Shown one piece after another: positions 1-6,772 of a DNA stretch of 24,530 bases. The notes beneath the pieces are model-generated. The model searched no databases, was not told the DNA's origin, and was given only the letters and a program-made list of their open reading frames with translations. The DNA lies in NCBI GenBank assembly GCA_900554205.1, contig USGM01000042.1, positions 1 to 24,530 of the forward strand. The letters run 5' to 3'. The stretch's first letter is position 1. Every line of letters starts with the position of its first letter. The stretch comes from an uncultured Lachnospiraceae bacterium. Its GTDB lineage: Bacteria > Bacillota > Clostridia > Lachnospirales > Lachnospiraceae. The position numbers were made by a program, and so were the translations under genes.

Positions 1-1
1 T

Positions 2-343
2 TACGAACTGTTCCAGGGAAGAAAGTATAAGGTATACCGTGGCATGGGTTCCATCGCCGCAATGGAGAACGGAAGTAAGGATCGTTACTTCCAGGAGAAT
101 GCGAAGAAGCTTGTTCCCGAGGGTGTCGAGGGGCGTGTCGCTTACAAGGGTAATGTGGAGGATACAGTGTTCCAGCTTCTCGGCGGACTGCGTTCCGGTA
201 TGGGCTACTGTGGAGCACACAACATTCCCGAGCTGATGGAGACCGGCAGATTTGTCAAGATTTCCGCCGCTTCCCTCAAGGAGAGCCATCCTCACGATAT
301 CCATATCACAAAGGAAGCACCGAACTACAGTGTAGACGAATAA
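2..343 (+). CDS. guaB: IMP dehydrogenase, C-terminal part (gene starts before the window)
   Basis: This is the last 113 residues of inosine-5'-monophosphate dehydrogenase, the cytosolic NAD-dependent enzyme that converts IMP to XMP, the committed step to GMP. The first full codon is at base 2. Family hallmarks visible are the YRGMGS segment after the catalytic region, the flap-like stretch with KLVPEGVEG, LLGGLRSGMGY, and the C-terminal ISAASLKESHPHD and EAPNY motifs with a short tail. The frame is intact up to a TAA stop. A good intrinsic terminator begins 10 bases after the stop, so this gene ends its transcription unit. It sits upstream of genes for IMP synthesis, which fits purine metabolism. 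Identification is firm; the N-terminal barrel and any CBS domains lie outside the window. Confidence 0.94.
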   Translation, partial: YELFQGRKYKVYRGMGSIAAMENGSKDRYFQENAKKLVPEGVEGRVAYKGNVEDTVFQLLGGLRSGMGYCGAHNIPELMETGRFVKISAASLKESHPHDIHITKEAPNYSVDE

Positions 344-353
344 TGGCCGGAAG

Positions 354-389
354 GCGTCTGTTCCGAAAGGAATGGGCGCTTTCTTTTTT
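354..389 (+). terminator. Intrinsic terminator after guaB
   Basis: An 11-bp stem (354-364 with 369-379, three G-T wobbles) closes on a GAAA tetraloop and is followed by TTTCTTTTTT. Its place just after the guaB stop codon and its T-tract make it a convincing Rho-independent terminator. Confidence 0.85.
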
Positions 390-400
390 GCGGGGAGTTG

Positions 401-429
401 TTGTGTACCAAACGAAAATATGGTACAAT
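401..429 (+). promoter_or_regulatory. Sigma-A-type promoter with overlapping inverted repeat, upstream of the GGDEF/EAL gene
   Basis: A -35 box TTGTGT (401-406), a 17-base spacer and a -10 box TACAAT (424-429) preceded by TGG (extended -10) form a good promoter. A perfect 7-bp inverted repeat, TGTACCA (404-410) and TGGTACA (421-427) with 10 bases between, overlaps both boxes. That is where a repressor would bind, so this is a candidate operator; no regulator is identified. The promoter lies between the guaB terminator and the start codon at 478. Confidence 0.65.
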
Positions 430-477
430 ATAGTTATTATTTTATGGGGGAAGTAGCGTAAGGAGTGGAGGTATGCC

Positions 478-3096
478 GTGCAAACGAATGTGGCATTGGA
501 ATTAATAGACAGGGATGAATTACAGCGGCTGCAGGATGAATTTTGTCGCGCAACCGGTATATGTGCCTATTGTCTGGACTGTATGGGGCAGCAGATCACC
601 AGCATTTCCGGCTCAGAGGAGCAGCGGGAGAAGGTAAAGACCTCTTCGATGCTCGCGCAGCTGAAGAACGCAATCGAAAGGGTCGAGGAAGGCTCTCTCG
701 AGGATCAGGCGATAGAGGAGCTGGAGCAGGATGGTGACTATATTGCGGCGAGCGCTGTGAGGGTAGAGTCGCACACAGTTATCTGCTGGGTCGTGTTCAG
801 CTTTGCGGAGGACGGAAGGGACGAGCAGACCTTCCTTGATGTGCTGGATCTGCTGAGGGATGCGAGCAGCACACTTTTTTCAAATAAAATGTCCTGCGTC
901 AGTGCGGAGCTTGAGAGCAGACGGAGCCGTTATGCAGAGCGCGAGATGAGCAGAAACCTGCATACGATTGAGGCGACGACGGAGATCGTACAGCAACTGG
1001 ACAGTGAGGATCGGATTGAGGTAGTCATGGACAGATGGCTCGGCATCCTCGGAAAACAGCTGCAGGTGGATTCGGCTCAGATCTTCCAGCTGCACATGGA
1101 CGGCGAGAGCATGGACGTGCTCTGCGAGTGGTGCGCACACGGAATCGTTTCGATGTATGACAAGACAAGCAATCTGCCAATTCCGAAATTTCTGCAAACG
1201 GATAAGCCGCTGGTGCTCTCCTCGGACGGACTGGACGGAGAGCTCAGAGAGGAGATCGGGGCACTCGGGCTGTGCGCAGTCATGATCTTCCCGATTATCA
1301 GCAGAGACAACAAGGGTTCCATGGTGCTGGCGCTGAACCACAGCAGACAGCGGATCACGTGGAATATGCAGGAAATCAAGTTTACGGCGGACGCAGTCAA
1401 GATATTGCAGAGCATTCTGACGAGAAGAATCCAGAAAAATTCGCTGACAAGCTCCTATGAGGCGCTGGAGACGATACTGGACAATGTCGGATGCGCCATC
1501 TATGTGACGGATAAGAATACCGGAAACAGGCTGTTTGCAAACCGGAAGCTGCAGAATACCTTTGCAAAGGAACTGAAGGAGAATAAGTTTGCCGGTCTGC
1601 TCCAGCGAGGTGTCAGCTCCGGCAACGACAGCGGACTGTATGAGATTTATCATCTGGAGCGCGAGCGATGGTATGATCTGATCTTCAAGGAGATTTCGTG
1701 GGTGGACGGCAGAGAGGCTGTCATTTACTCACTCTACGATATTACGGATAAAAAGCTCTATCAGCGGAAGATTGAACAGCAGGCATACACAGACTTCCTC
1801 ACCGGACTGTACAACAGAATGTGCTGCGAGCGTGACCTTGCAAGACAGATTGATCAGGCGAAGAAGATGAATGAGGTCGGCGCGCTTTGCTATCTGGATC
1901 TGGACGACTTTAAGCATATCAACGATGGACTTGGTCATCAGTACGGCGATGTCCTGTTGAAGGCGATCTCCCATTCCTTGCAGCGGATCGAGGGAATACA
2001 GAACAACTGCTACCGCATGGGAGGAGATGAGTTCGTCATCGTTATTCCGCCGGAGCAGTACAGGCGCTTTGACAGGATCGAAGAGGACATCCGTCAGATC
2101 TTTGCAAAGCCGTGGTTCTTAAAGGACACGGATTATTACTGTACAATGAGTATGGGTATTGTCACCTTCCCGGAATACGGCGATTCCGTCGCTGACCTGA
2201 TTAAGAAGGCGGACATTGCCATGTATGAGGCGAAGAAGGGCGGCAAGAACCGTGTGGCGAGATATAACGAGGGTATTAACTCCGCGTCGGGCAGACGTCT
2301 CGACATGGAAAAGAATATGCGTGACGCCACAGTGGACGGCTATAAGGAATTTGAGGTTTACTATCAGCCGATCATCGATGTACAGGATGGTGTGGAGTGT
2401 GCGGGAGCGGAGGCACTGATCCGTTGGAACAGCGCAAAGCTCGGCTTTATTCCGCCCGCAGAATTTATTCCGCTGGCTGAGTATCTCGGGCTGATCAATC
2501 CGATCGGCAACTATGTCCTGAAGGAAGCCTGTGCGCGCTGCAAGAAGTGGAATGATGCCGGATATGCCTACAAGGTGAATGTCAATCTATCGGTGGTTCA
2601 GCTGTTGCAGGCGGATGTGGTTGAGGTTGTGGAGAAGGTGATTGAAGAGACCGGAATTGAGCCGAGATACCTGACGCTTGAGGTGACGGAGAGCCTTGCG
2701 ATCAACGATATGGAGAGAATGAAGAAGATACTTGACAGCATCAAGTCGCTCGGTGTCAAGATCGCGCTGGACGATTTCGGAACCGGTTATTCCTCGCTGA
2801 ACCATATCCGGGAGATTCCGTTTGACATGATTAAGGTAGACCAGAGCTTTGTCAAGGAGCTCGCGGATGATGCATATTCGCAATCCTTTGTCAAGATGGT
2901 GGCGGAGCTGGCGGAGACGCTCGGCGTCAATATCTGTGTGGAGGGAATCGAGACGGAGGCACAGTATGAGGTTGTCCGCAATATGAAAGTGAAGTATATT
3001 CAGGGATATTATTTTGACCGCCCGATGAAATGTGAGGATTTTGAGGCGAAATACTGCGAAAGAGCTTGCATTTCGCGGGAAGAATGTGTAAGATGA
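478..3096 (+). CDS. Bifunctional c-di-GMP protein: PocR-like, GAF, PAS, GGDEF and EAL domains
   Basis: This 872-residue protein probably makes and/or breaks down cyclic di-GMP, under control of soluble sensor domains. I see no signal peptide or membrane segment, so it should be cytosolic. In order: a PocR-like ligand domain (about 5-140, with ELQRLQDEF and ATGI), a GAF-like domain (about 160-320), a PAS-like domain (about 328-430), GGDEF (about 435-600, motif GGDEF at 515-519) and EAL (about 620-860). The EAL site looks complete: EAL at 645-647, N703, E735, DD at 765-766, K786, E822 and Q842. The usual inhibitory RxxD site before GGDEF is absent (GIQN at 506-509). The start is GTG at 478, set by GGAGG ending at 471; an ATG at 473 in another frame stops after ten codons. 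Domain calls for the sensors are less certain than for GGDEF/EAL. Confidence 0.92.
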   Translation: MQTNVALELIDRDELQRLQDEFCRATGICAYCLDCMGQQITSISGSEEQREKVKTSSMLAQLKNAIERVEEGSLEDQAIEELEQDGDYIAASAVRVESHTVICWVVFSFAEDGRDEQTFLDVLDLLRDASSTLFSNKMSCVSAELESRRSRYAEREMSRNLHTIEATTEIVQQLDSEDRIEVVMDRWLGILGKQLQVDSAQIFQLHMDGESMDVLCEWCAHGIVSMYDKTSNLPIPKFLQTDKPLVLSSDGLDGELREEIGALGLCAVMIFPIISRDNKGSMVLALNHSRQRITWNMQEIKFTADAVKILQSILTRRIQKNSLTSSYEALETILDNVGCAIYVTDKNTGNRLFANRKLQNTFAKELKENKFAGLLQRGVSSGNDSGLYEIYHLERERWYDLIFKEISWVDGREAVIYSLYDITDKKLYQRKIEQQAYTDFLTGLYNRMCCERDLARQIDQAKKMNEVGALCYLDLDDFKHINDGLGHQYGDVLLKAISHSLQRIEGIQNNCYRMGGDEFVIVIPPEQYRRFDRIEEDIRQIFAKPWFLKDTDYYCTMSMGIVTFPEYGDSVADLIKKADIAMYEAKKGGKNRVARYNEGINSASGRRLDMEKNMRDATVDGYKEFEVYYQPIIDVQDGVECAGAEALIRWNSAKLGFIPPAEFIPLAEYLGLINPIGNYVLKEACARCKKWNDAGYAYKVNVNLSVVQLLQADVVEVVEKVIEETGIEPRYLTLEVTESLAINDMERMKKILDSIKSLGVKIALDDFGTGYSSLNHIREIPFDMIKVDQSFVKELADDAYSQSFVKMVAELAETLGVNICVEGIETEAQYEVVRNMKVKYIQGYYFDRPMKCEDFEAKYCERACISREECVR
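3066..3094 (+). promoter_or_regulatory. Possible promoter for the ZTP-riboswitch operon, inside the end of the upstream gene
   Basis: TTGCAT (3066-3071), a 17-base spacer and TAAGAT (3089-3094) lie in the last codons of the GGDEF/EAL gene. A start about seven bases downstream would place the RNA 5' end right at the riboswitch aptamer. The -35 box is poor, so read-through from the upstream gene, which has no terminator of its own, is the alternative. Confidence 0.35.
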
Positions 3097-3099
3097 GGA

Positions 3100-3174
3100 T
3101 AGTAGCTGCATGACTGGCGGAAATGGGAGTACCCATGGGGAGTGCAGTAAATGCAAAAGCCGACCGCCTGGGCA
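3100..3174 (+). promoter_or_regulatory. ZTP riboswitch aptamer (pfl motif)
   Basis: The leader carries the two conserved blocks of the ZTP/pfl riboswitch: TGACTGGCG at 3111-3119 and AGCCGACCGCCTGGGCA at 3158-3174, with a GGGGAG segment and a short TGCA-GTAAA-TGCA hairpin (3133-3145) between them. GGCG and CGCC can form the family's pseudoknot. The RNA senses ZMP/ZTP, intermediates that build up when 10-formyl-tetrahydrofolate is short. The genes directly downstream are the two that use up AICAR ribotide (ZMP), which is the classic target. The exact 5' edge is approximate. Confidence 0.92.
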
Positions 3175-3205
3175 CCACCTGTTATTGTGATGCTCAGGTG
3201 GTTTT
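3163..3205 (+). terminator. Riboswitch-controlled terminator (expression platform)
   Basis: Bases 3163-3174 (ACCGCCTGGGCA) can pair with 3191-3202 (TGCTCAGGTGGT) as a 12-bp stem with two wobbles, continued by a short CAC/GTG inner helix and followed by TTTATCTTTT. The left arm is the conserved 3' strand of the ZTP aptamer, so aptamer and terminator cannot form together. This implies an ON switch: ligand binding blocks termination. A shorter alternative stem (3174-3181 with 3195-3202) is also possible. Confidence 0.88.
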
Positions 3206-3226
3206 ATCTTTTAAGGAGGTTTTTCT

Positions 3227-3934
3227 ATGTTGAAACTGGAGCAGGAACTGAAAAACAACGAGTACCCCGGAAGAGGAATCGTCATCGGACGGTCGGCAGA
3301 CGCAAAATTTGCGGTTACGGCATACTTTATTATGGGCAGAAGCTCCAACAGCCGCAATCGCGTCTTCGTGACAGAGGGAGAGGGAATCCGCACACAGGCA
3401 TTCGATCCCTCGAAGCTGGAGGATCCCAGCCTGATTATCTATGCACCGGTACGTGTGCTGGGAAATAAGACGATTGTGACGAACGGCGACCAGACGGACA
3501 CGATCTATGATGGAATGGATAAGCAGCTGACCTTTGAGCAATCCCTGAGATGCCGCGAGTTCGAGCCGGATGCGCCGAACTATACGCCCAGAATTTCGGG
3601 AATCATGCACATCGAGGGCGGAAGCTATAACTATGCAATGTCCATCCTTAAGAGCAATAACGGCGACCCGTCCTGCTGCATCCGCAATACCTTTGCCTAT
3701 CAGAATCCCGCAGCGGGCGAGGGAAGATTCATCCACACCTATATGCACGACGGAAACCCGCTGCCGAGCTTCGAAGGTGAGCCGAAGCGCGTTGAAATCT
3801 CCGGCGACATCGACAGCTTTACAGACATGATCTGGAACAGCCTGAACGTGGACAACAAGGTTTCTTTGTTTGTGCGGTACATCAATATCGAAGACGGAAG
3901 CTATGAGACAAGAATCGTGAATAAAAATAAATAA
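3227..3934 (+). CDS. purO: IMP cyclohydrolase, PurO-type (stand-alone)
   Basis: This 235-residue cytosolic enzyme should close the ring of FAICAR to give IMP, the final step of purine synthesis. It matches the stand-alone IMP cyclohydrolase family first known from archaea and present in some Clostridia, not the cyclohydrolase half of PurH. The signature N-terminal region has YPGRGIVIGRS, then AYFIMGRSSNSRNRV, and the protein is about the usual family length. The start is ATG at 3227 with AAGGAGG at 3213-3219. It is the first gene after the ZTP riboswitch, and the AICAR formyltransferase gene follows after 25 bases, so the two genes together replace bifunctional PurH. Expression should rise when ZMP/ZTP accumulates. 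The pairing with a formyltransferase makes the call strong. Confidence 0.92.
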   Translation: MLKLEQELKNNEYPGRGIVIGRSADAKFAVTAYFIMGRSSNSRNRVFVTEGEGIRTQAFDPSKLEDPSLIIYAPVRVLGNKTIVTNGDQTDTIYDGMDKQLTFEQSLRCREFEPDAPNYTPRISGIMHIEGGSYNYAMSILKSNNGDPSCCIRNTFAYQNPAAGEGRFIHTYMHDGNPLPSFEGEPKRVEISGDIDSFTDMIWNSLNVDNKVSLFVRYINIEDGSYETRIVNKNK

Positions 3935-3959
3935 AATCCAACATAAGGAGACGGAACGG

Positions 3960-5138
3960 ATGAAAGAATTTGAATTGAAATACGGATGCAATCCCAATCA
4001 GAAGCCCTCGAGGATTTACATGGAGGACGGCAGCGAGCTTCCGGTAACCGTGCTGAACGGAAGACCCGGATACATTAACTTCCTCGACGCCTTCAACGGC
4101 TGGCAGCTGGTAAAGGAACTGAAGGAAGCGACAGGACTTCCTGCGGCGACCTCCTTCAAGCATGTCTCTCCCGCAGGTGCTGCAGTGGGACTTCCGCTCG
4201 ATGAGACGCTGGCGAAGATCTACTGGGTGGATGATCTCGGAGAGCTGTCTCCTCTTGCCTGTGCTTACGCGAGAGCGAGAGGCGCGGACAGAATGTCCTC
4301 CTTCGGCGATTTCATTGCACTGTCCGATGTCTGCGACAAGGACACTGCGAGACTGATTAAGAGGGAGGTTTCGGACGGTGTGATCGCGCCCGGCTATACG
4401 GAGGAAGCGCTTGAACTGCTGAAATCCAAGAAAAACGGCAACTATAACGTGATTCAGATCGATCCGGCATATGTTCCCGCACCGACAGAGAAGAAGCAGG
4501 TTTTCGGCATTACATTTGAACAGGGCAGAAATGAGCTGGATATCAACGGCGACCTTTTGTCAAATATTGTGACGGTAAATAAGACGATCCCGGCGGAAGC
4601 CTTGATCGATATGAAAATATCCCTGATTACGCTGAAGTACACGCAGTCCAACTCCGTCTGCTATGTCAAGGGCGGTCAGGCGATCGGTATCGGCGCCGGA
4701 CAGCAGTCCCGTATCCATTGTACGAGACTTGCCGGACAGAAGGCGGACAACTGGTTTCTGCGCCAGTCACCGCAGGTAATGAGCTTACAGTTTGTAGACG
4801 GTCTTGGAAGGGCAAACAGGGACAATGCCATTGACGTCTACATCGGTGACGAATATATGGACGTTCTGGCGGACGGCGCATGGGAGCAGGTATTTAAGGT
4901 GAAGCCGCCTGTGTTTACGAGGGAGGAGAAGCGGGCATGGCTTGACGGAATGCAGGATGTGACGCTCGGCTCCGACGCCTTCTTCCCGTTCTCTGACAAT
5001 ATCGAGCGCGCGCATAAGAGCGGCGTGAAGTACATCGCACAGCCCGGAGGCTCTGTGAGAGACGATGCCGTGATCGAGTGCTGTGACAAGTACAACATGG
5101 TGATGGCATTCACCGGAATCAGACTGTTCCACCATTAA
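3960..5138 (+). CDS. Phosphoribosylaminoimidazolecarboxamide (AICAR) formyltransferase, stand-alone
   Basis: This 392-residue cytosolic enzyme transfers a formyl group from 10-formyl-tetrahydrofolate to AICAR ribotide, giving FAICAR. It corresponds to the transformylase part of PurH without the N-terminal cyclohydrolase domain. Visible family features are the N-terminal LKYGCNPNQKPS, the active-site segment TSFKHVSPAGAA (Lys-His at 67-68), NSVCYVKGGQAIGIGAGQQSR, DAFFPFSDNIERA, and KYIAQPGGSVRDDAVIE near the C-terminus. The start is ATG at 3960 with AAGGAG at 3945-3950. It lies between the IMP cyclohydrolase and DHH genes with short gaps and no terminator, so one ZTP-controlled mRNA is likely. 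The product feeds the upstream gene's enzyme, so the two act in sequence. Confidence 0.95.
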   Translation: MKEFELKYGCNPNQKPSRIYMEDGSELPVTVLNGRPGYINFLDAFNGWQLVKELKEATGLPAATSFKHVSPAGAAVGLPLDETLAKIYWVDDLGELSPLACAYARARGADRMSSFGDFIALSDVCDKDTARLIKREVSDGVIAPGYTEEALELLKSKKNGNYNVIQIDPAYVPAPTEKKQVFGITFEQGRNELDINGDLLSNIVTVNKTIPAEALIDMKISLITLKYTQSNSVCYVKGGQAIGIGAGQQSRIHCTRLAGQKADNWFLRQSPQVMSLQFVDGLGRANRDNAIDVYIGDEYMDVLADGAWEQVFKVKPPVFTREEKRAWLDGMQDVTLGSDAFFPFSDNIERAHKSGVKYIAQPGGSVRDDAVIECCDKYNMVMAFTGIRLFHH

Positions 5139-5160
5139 TCATTCAAAAGAGGAAAATCCT

Positions 5161-6681
5161 ATGAGATTGTCAGACCTTGAAGTGTATGACCCGATAATGA
5201 TCCAGTGCCATGACAACCCGGACGCGGACGCAATCGCCTCCGGGTACGGTCTGTACTGTTATTTTAAGAGCAAGGGAAAGTCGGTGCGGCTCGTCTACAG
5301 CGGAAGCAACAAAATCCATAAGTCGAACCTGCGGCTCATGGTGGAGAAGCTGCATCTGCCGATCGAATATGTGGGGCTGGAGAGAGGGGAGACCCTTCAT
5401 GCGGACGGTCTGCTCATCACGGTTGACTGCCAGTACGGCTCCGGAAATGTGACCGGGATCACGGCGGATCACGTTGTTATCATCGACCACCATCAGCAGG
5501 AGAAGGATTCGGTTCCGGCGAGCATTATCACGCCGAATCTGGGAGGCTGCGCTACATTGGTGTGGAAGCTGCTCAAGGAAGAAAACTTTGATGTGGACAG
5601 CGATGAAATTCTCGGAACGGCGCTGTATTACGGATTGTACACGGACACCAACCAGTTTTCGGAATTGTTTAACCCTCTGGATATGGATATGCGAGAGGCG
5701 CTTAAGGTTGATAAGAGCCTGATTACCCTGTTCCGCAATTCCAACCTGTCGCTGGAGGAACTGGAGATCGCCGGAATCGCGCTGATCCGCTACAGCTACA
5801 ATGACGACTATGAGTTTGCAGTCATCAAGGCGCAGCCCTGTGATCCGAACATTCTCGGTCTGATCAGTGATTTCCTTTTGCAGGTCGATGCAATCAAGAC
5901 CTGCGTTGTGTATAACACGGTAAACGACGGCTATAAATTTTCTGTCAGAAGCTGTATCAAGGAGGTCAATGCGAGCGAGCTCGCTGCCTTTCTGGCGGAA
6001 GGAATCGGCTCCGGCGGCGGCCATTACGAGAAGGCGGGTGGTTTTATCAGCCTGAAGCTGTATGAGGAGCATTATCCGACGCTGCACACGGAGGGCTATT
6101 TCAACAACCGCATGACACAGTACTTCGACAGCTTTGAGATCATCTATGCGGGCGAATACACGGCTGAGCTTGACACGATGAAGAAGTATGTGAAGAAAAA
6201 GATTCCCGTGGCATATGTCCGCGCGGCAGAGGTGCTGCCGGTCGGTACGCCCATCACCATCCGTACACTGGATGGCGATATTGAAATGATGGTGGAGGAT
6301 GACCTTTATATTATGATCGGCGTCAAGGGGGATGTCTACCCGAAGCGGCGGGAACGCTTCCTGAAATCTTACACCGTACTGGACGAGACACATGCGAAAA
6401 GTGAATACATTCACAGCACGGAATATGTTCCTGTCATCAAGAACCGGATCAACGGACAGGATATGCTGCTGACGGACTATGCGCACGGCTGCATTCCCTC
6501 CGGCGAGGTGCACATCCATGCCAGACCGCTGGAAAAGGGAATGAAGGTGTTCACGACATGGGATAAGAACCGGTATATGCTGGGCAGACCGGGGGATTTC
6601 CTCGCTGTCCGCTGTGACGATCCCCATGATATTTATATAGTAGAAAAGGATCTCTTTCTCAGGAGCTATGACGAAGCGTAG
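5161..6681 (+). CDS. DHH/DHHA1 family phosphoesterase with an extra C-terminal domain
   Basis: This 506-residue protein has the metal-binding motifs of DHH phosphoesterases: HDNPDADAIASG (17-28), D89 in TVDCQ, DHH at 109-111 and TDTNQF (161-166). A DHHA1 substrate-binding region follows with GSGGGHYEKAGG (283-294). Relatives hydrolyse pGpG, other short oligonucleotides, pAp or c-di-AMP; which one applies cannot be read here. There is no membrane or sensor domain, so it is not a classic GdpP. About 160 residues at the C-terminus (347-506, including YMLGRPGDFLAVRCDD) are beyond NrnA length; I do not recognise them with confidence. The start is ATG at 5161 with AGAGGA at 5148-5153. It is the third gene of the ZTP-riboswitch operon, 22 bases after the formyltransferase gene, an uncommon partner for purine synthesis. 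Confidence 0.85.
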   Translation: MRLSDLEVYDPIMIQCHDNPDADAIASGYGLYCYFKSKGKSVRLVYSGSNKIHKSNLRLMVEKLHLPIEYVGLERGETLHADGLLITVDCQYGSGNVTGITADHVVIIDHHQQEKDSVPASIITPNLGGCATLVWKLLKEENFDVDSDEILGTALYYGLYTDTNQFSELFNPLDMDMREALKVDKSLITLFRNSNLSLEELEIAGIALIRYSYNDDYEFAVIKAQPCDPNILGLISDFLLQVDAIKTCVVYNTVNDGYKFSVRSCIKEVNASELAAFLAEGIGSGGGHYEKAGGFISLKLYEEHYPTLHTEGYFNNRMTQYFDSFEIIYAGEYTAELDTMKKYVKKKIPVAYVRAAEVLPVGTPITIRTLDGDIEMMVEDDLYIMIGVKGDVYPKRRERFLKSYTVLDETHAKSEYIHSTEYVPVIKNRINGQDMLLTDYAHGCIPSGEVHIHARPLEKGMKVFTTWDKNRYMLGRPGDFLAVRCDDPHDIYIVEKDLFLRSYDEA

Positions 6682-6696
6682 TCATAGCTCCCTTTT
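6662..6696 (+). terminator. Intrinsic terminator overlapping the DHH gene stop codon
   Basis: A perfect 11-bp stem, GGAGCTATGAC (6662-6672) and GTCATAGCTCC (6681-6691), has an 8-base loop and is followed by CTTTT. The TAG stop codon (6679-6681) lies at the loop-stem boundary, so the gene's last codons double as the hairpin arm. The T-tract is short, so termination may be partial. Confidence 0.75.
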
Positions 6697-6708
6697 CGAT
6701 TGAACTAC

Positions 6709-6738
6709 TTGATAATCCGTGCGGGAGTGTGCTATCAT
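6709..6738 (+). promoter_or_regulatory. Promoter of the glnS unit
   Basis: TTGATA (6709-6714), an 18-base spacer and TATCAT (6733-6738) form a plausible sigma-A promoter between the preceding terminator and glnS. Because the -10 box lies downstream of a possible GTG start at 6719, this promoter supports the ATG at 6773 as the real start. Confidence 0.6.
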
Positions 6739-6772
6739 TAGGGAAAGGCTTGGAAAGGCAAGGAAAGATGAT

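Noticed and set aside
880..1653. Open frame of 257 codons on the minus strand within the GGDEF/EAL gene
   Set aside because: Shadow of the sense frame with no supporting start signals.
5170..6627. Open frame of 485 codons on the minus strand, opposite the DHH gene
   Set aside because: It mirrors the codon pattern of the sense gene, has no ribosome site, and its translation shows no family features, whereas the sense frame has all DHH motifs.
6719..6772. 18-codon N-terminal extension of GlnRS from a GTG
   Set aside because: The predicted -10 box lies inside it, and a ribosome site precedes ATG 6773.
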